This document shows, piece by piece, positions 60,786 through 64,000 of a stretch of DNA of 64,000 bases. This DNA comes from Rhizophagus clarus (lineage: Eukaryota; Glomeromycota; Glomeromycetes; Glomerales; Glomeraceae): NCBI GenBank assembly GCA_015698045.1, contig BLAL01000037.1:62001-126000 (forward strand). Reading direction: 5' to 3'. The stretch's first letter is position 1; every line of letters begins with the position of its first letter. A program made the position numbers and the translations under genes. Below the pieces are notes generated by a model that saw only the letters and a program-made list of their open reading frames with translations, had not been told where the DNA came from and did no database searches.

Positions 60786-61665
60786 TTACCAGTTTGCATA
60801 TTTATCTATTATATAATATTTTTTTTTATCATATACTTCAAAAAAACCAACAGTTCTATCAATACCAATCACTTCCACATATTGTAGAGGACCGAAGACA
60901 TCAAAAAATTTCAAATTTCTGATACTTTTCTCTAATTTTTTGATTTTTCGAACATACGCAAACATTCGTTTTTGACCTTGGAACATATGAATCATAAAAT
61001 ATTCAATTTGGCCAAAAATCTCTTCTTCTTGCTGATCATCGATAGTTAGATTAATCTATAATAAAATTTATGTTTAATATTTAAATAAGAATAATTATAA
61101 ATATAATAGTCAATTTCTTACAGCGGCACAATAATCATTTTGACTACTATCATTTTCATTTTTCTACCATTTAGAAGATATAATGTTGCCATCCTTTGTA
61201 CGAAGTTTCCCATACTTTATATAACTTTCTTCAATGTCCTAAATAATGAATAACAATATTACATCCGTAAAAGTATTCAAAATAAATAAATATACAATAT
61301 AAAGTAGTTATAAAAAATAATTACTCTAATATCCCTGGTGTTTTGGAATATAGCTGCATAGCATTGCTTTAATTTTATGGTCTCATTTTTTGTTAGTTTA
61401 CAACTAACACACGGAGAATAAAATTTATACATCCTATCATATATATCACTAGAAATTACCCTATGTGGTGGCCATATTTTTTCCTTTTCTTTGAAATTAG
61501 AAAAAACTTTTTCGTCATACTTTGGTAATAATTGTAGATACTTGAACCTTTCCTGCAGCAACACATTATTAAACAAATTCACATATGGCAGTTTTCAAGA
61601 GCTAACAAGTGGAATTAATATTCCACAATATCTTTCTATCGGAAACTGCCAAAATCCGTGACAAG

Positions 61666-62650
61666 TAGGGCTCTGATCGGTTCGGTTCAGTTCAGTTTTT
61701 GCAAAAACTGATACTGAACTGAATTAATCAGTATTGGTATTAATGATTACTGAAACCGATCAGTAATTACTGAAAACTGAACTGATTTATCGAACGAGTT
61801 TAGTAAAAAAACGTTTCGCAACGTTTAGCAAAAAAAAAGTTGCGAAATGATTTTTTCTTATCAAATCATCCATAAAAAAACGTTTTGCAACATTTTTTAT
61901 TAAAGTGACAAAAAAAACGTTGCGAGACATTTTTTTATATTAAATCGTTTTATAAAAATGTTTCGCAACATTTTTAAATAAAAAGGAAAATAACGTTGCG
62001 AAATGTTGTTTTCTATATTAAATTTCTGATGTAAAAAACGTTTCGCAACATTTTTTACAAGTTTCACAAAAATAACATTGCGAAACGTTATTTTTTTATA
62101 TCAAATGTTTATGTAAAAAACGTTTCGCAACGTTTTTTACAATGTTCGCAAAAATAACGTTGTGAATCGTTATTTTTCATAATAAATTGTTTATGTAAAA
62201 AACGTTTCGCAACGTTTTTTACAAGTTCCGCAAAAATAACGTTGCGAAACGTTATTTTTTTTATCAAATCGTTTATGTAAAAAACATTTCACAACGTTTT
62301 TTACAAGTTTCGCAAAAATAATGTTGCGAAACGTTATTTTTTATCAAATCGTTTATGTAAAAAATGTTTCGCAACATTTTTTACAAGTTCCGCAAAAATA
62401 ACGTTACAAAACGTTATTTTTTATATCAAACGTTTATGTAAAAAACGTTTCGCAACGTTTTTTTTAACTACATTATTTACGTTTTTCTTATAAAAAAAAA
62501 CGTTTTTATTATTGGTAAATCGGTTTGGTAAATCGCAAAACCGATACTGAAACCGAAAGTTTCAGTTCGATAAATCATAAAACTGAAACCGCTCTGATAC
62601 TGAAACTGGTCAGTACGGTTCGGTAATGACCGAAACCGATCAGAACCCTA
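61666..62650. mobile_element. hAT-like element, 985 bp, same family as the one at 39.8 kb, inverted
   Basis: Ends TAGGGCTCTGATCGGTTCGG and (reverse complement) TAGGGTTCTGATCGGTTTCG. The 8-bp target duplication is GTGACAAG/GCGACAAG with one mismatch. The interior is the CGTTTCGCAACG/CGTTGCGAAACG array. Order and sequence match the outer element at 39,802-42,180 in reverse and without the nested insertion, so it shows the uninterrupted form. It sits inside transposase coding sequence. Confidence 0.88.
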
Positions 62651-63012
62651 GCGACAAGGACCAAGATCTTTAATACAATCTCCTATGTGTAATAAGTAAT
62701 AAAAAGAAATTAAATATGCTGGCAATCTTTCACCTTCTAACCCGTATGAACTATGATTATAAATAGTCATGTTATTAATGTAAAAAAAAAAAAATAAGAA
62801 AAATAAAGTTACCTTGCGTAATGGTTATAAAATTGTATTAATAAATTTCAGATTTTATCTAAATCTTCAAGATCTATTCAAGGTTGAATATATAACTGAA
62901 CAGCTTTAACAAAATTTGACCATCCTGAAAAATGACTATTATTTTAAATTATTTTAATAAGCTTTCCATAATATTAATTTTTAATAATTAATCCTGCTTT
63001 ATTACCTTTGTG

Positions 63013-63724
63013 TAAGGATGGTGCCGCAAATAAGCAATTGCGGAATAATTGCGATTTACGGTATTGCGGAACATTGCGGATTTTTAAACCTAAATATCCG
63101 CAATTCTGCAATCCGCAATTGTCCGCAATTCCGCAAATATTCCGCAATTCCGCAAAGTACCGCAATTCAATTGCGGAATAATTGCGGAATTGCGGCACAT
63201 TTGCGGAATTGCGATACATTTGCGAAATTGCAATTTCGCTAAAGCAATCCAAAAAACGTTGCGAAACATTTTTTTAATTAAAATATACTTTGAAAAAACG
63301 TTTCGCAACGTTTTTTCTTTAAATTAATTAAAAAACTGTTGCGAAACGCTTTTTATTAATTAAAATACTTTGAAAAAATGTTTTGCAACGTTTTTTCTTT
63401 AAATTAATTAAAAAACGTTGCGAAACGCTTTTTATTAATTAAAATACTTTGAAAAAACATTTCGTAACGTTTTTTCGTTAAATTAATTAAAAAAACGTTG
63501 CAAAACGTTTTTTTTAATTAAAATACTTTGAAAAAATGTTTCACAACGTTTTTTCGTTAAATTAATTAAAAAAAACGTTGCGTAAACGTTTTTTTTATTA
63601 AATCGGTTCGGTAAACTGCCAAAACTGATCAGGTGAATTGCGGAATTGCAGTTTACTAACCGCAATTCAACTCCAAAATCTGCAATATTGCGGATTTGAT
63701 AAATCAATTGCGGCACCATCCTTA
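63013..63724. mobile_element. Third hAT-like element type, 712 bp, TAAGGATGGTGCCGCAA ends
   Basis: Perfect 17-bp terminal inverted repeat TAAGGATGGTGCCGCAA and perfect 8-bp duplication CCTTTGTG (63005-63012 and 63725-63732). The left third is full of ATTGCGGAATTGCGG words. The right half (63,250-63,600) is an array of units of about 70 bp with CGTTGCGAAACG and CGTTTCGCAACG in alternation. No coding gene. Confidence 0.87.
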
Positions 63725-64000
63725 CCTTTGTGGCAACCTTCCTTTTAACAATGGTAAAGAAAACAAAATAATTCAATTTGCCCATTTCACAGCTTTGAAT
63801 CCAGCTGAATGTTTAACAATATTGTGTGAAGGACGTCCAATATCAGATGGCATATTAGATCTATTTTTTTCTATGATTTCACCAATTTTAACCCATGTTT
63901 TAGAACTTATTGTATAATTATTTGAATTTCGTTCATCATTTTTTGGATAGAATTTTTCTATCCAAATATGAGGTGCGATATTTTCAAAAAAAAGGTGTAT

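Larger units (their letters stand above)
60786..64000 (-). mobile_element. Second Tnp2-like (CACTA/Plavaka) transposase relic, 5' part outside window
   Basis: Read on minus from 64000: FFENIAPHIWIEKFYPKN, MPSDIGRPSHNIVKHSAGFK then AVKWAN and IILFSLPLLKGRLPQR, WSNFVKAVQLYIQP, SSYGLEGERLPAYLISFYYL, FWQFPIERYCGILIPLVSS, KLPYVNLFNNVLLQERFKYL, KYGKLRTKDGNIISSKW, IFGQIEYFMIHMFQGQKRMF and finally KKKYYIIDKYANW-stop at 60786. The GRPxxDIxKxxAGFKAxxWAN, FWxFPIERYxG and YGKLR blocks parallel the 52.4-55.6 kb transposase but the sequence is a different subfamily. Several in-frame stops are present, including a TGA where WANW is expected. Two hAT-like elements (61666-62650, 63013-63724) interrupt it. Confidence 0.75.

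Noticed and set aside
1-64000. LTR retroelements or other virus-like elements
   Set aside because: No paired long terminal repeats and no reverse transcriptase, integrase, capsid or envelope reading frames were recognised.
1-64000. tRNA and rRNA genes
   Set aside because: A by-eye scan for B-box-like GGTTCGAATCC strings and acceptor stems, and for rRNA-like conserved blocks, found none. A covariance search was not possible.

Overview
The window is AT-rich eukaryotic DNA with short, intron-rich genes, GT-AG introns of about 60-120 bp and large repeat-filled spaces. TRA1, a NOT3/5-type CCR4-NOT subunit, a Ypt1/Rab1 GTPase and an ARE-type sterol acyltransferase point to a fungus. The composition, transposon load and several lineage-style repeat families suggest an arbuscular mycorrhizal fungus (Glomeromycotina, Rhizophagus-like). 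That placement is an inference from style and was not tested by a search.

Region 1 (1-28.6 kb) is a conserved housekeeping block. In order it holds a ZCCHC10-like zinc-knuckle gene (-, running off the left edge), NOT3/5 (-), YPT1 (-), an unrecognised multi-pass membrane protein (+), a WW-domain protein with a glycine/His/GWKGK-rich tail (+), a DinB-superfamily-like protein (+), an ARE sterol O-acyltransferase (-) and TRA1 (-, 13.4 kb, with one 8-kb exon). Splice sites and starts could be resolved by eye for most of them. A 329-bp TA-flanked MITE and a GC-rich hairpin lie between ARE and TRA1.

Region 2 (28.6-47.7 kb) is accessory and repeat-driven. It contains a TTAA-flanked MITE and two divergent arrays of about 110-bp units at 31.9-33.4 kb (-) and 34.07-34.8 kb (+). 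Each unit looks like a mini-exon of about 40 nt bounded by splice signals, and a single unit with its own ATG recurs at 36.6 kb. There is also a decayed Ser-rich/basic gene, palindromic MITE-like hairpins, and a 2.38-kb hAT-like element with a second hAT-like element nested inside it. Both hAT-like elements are filled with arrays of the motif CGTTGCGAAACG. A 54-bp satellite that stays open in frame and a decayed minus-strand gene complete the region.

Region 3 (47,717-57,464) is a 9.75-kb CACTA/Plavaka-type DNA transposon delimited by inverted repeats beginning CACAGGTCGAATG and a TTT target duplication. It carries a decayed Tnp2-like transposase (+), a divergent RS-rich/acidic second gene (-), and ATCGGCA-rich subterminal repeats.

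Region 4 (57.5-64 kb) has a small four-exon SANT/Myb-like gene, a less AT-rich block that looks like an old mobile-element fragment, and a second Tnp2-like transposase relic (-). That relic runs off the right edge and is interrupted by two more hAT-like elements with 8-bp target duplications. The most unusual signals are the mini-exon arrays, the family of TTGCGAAACG-filled hAT-like elements with unrelated ends, and two cases where such an element sits exactly on a splice donor and supplies a new GT donor from its own terminus.
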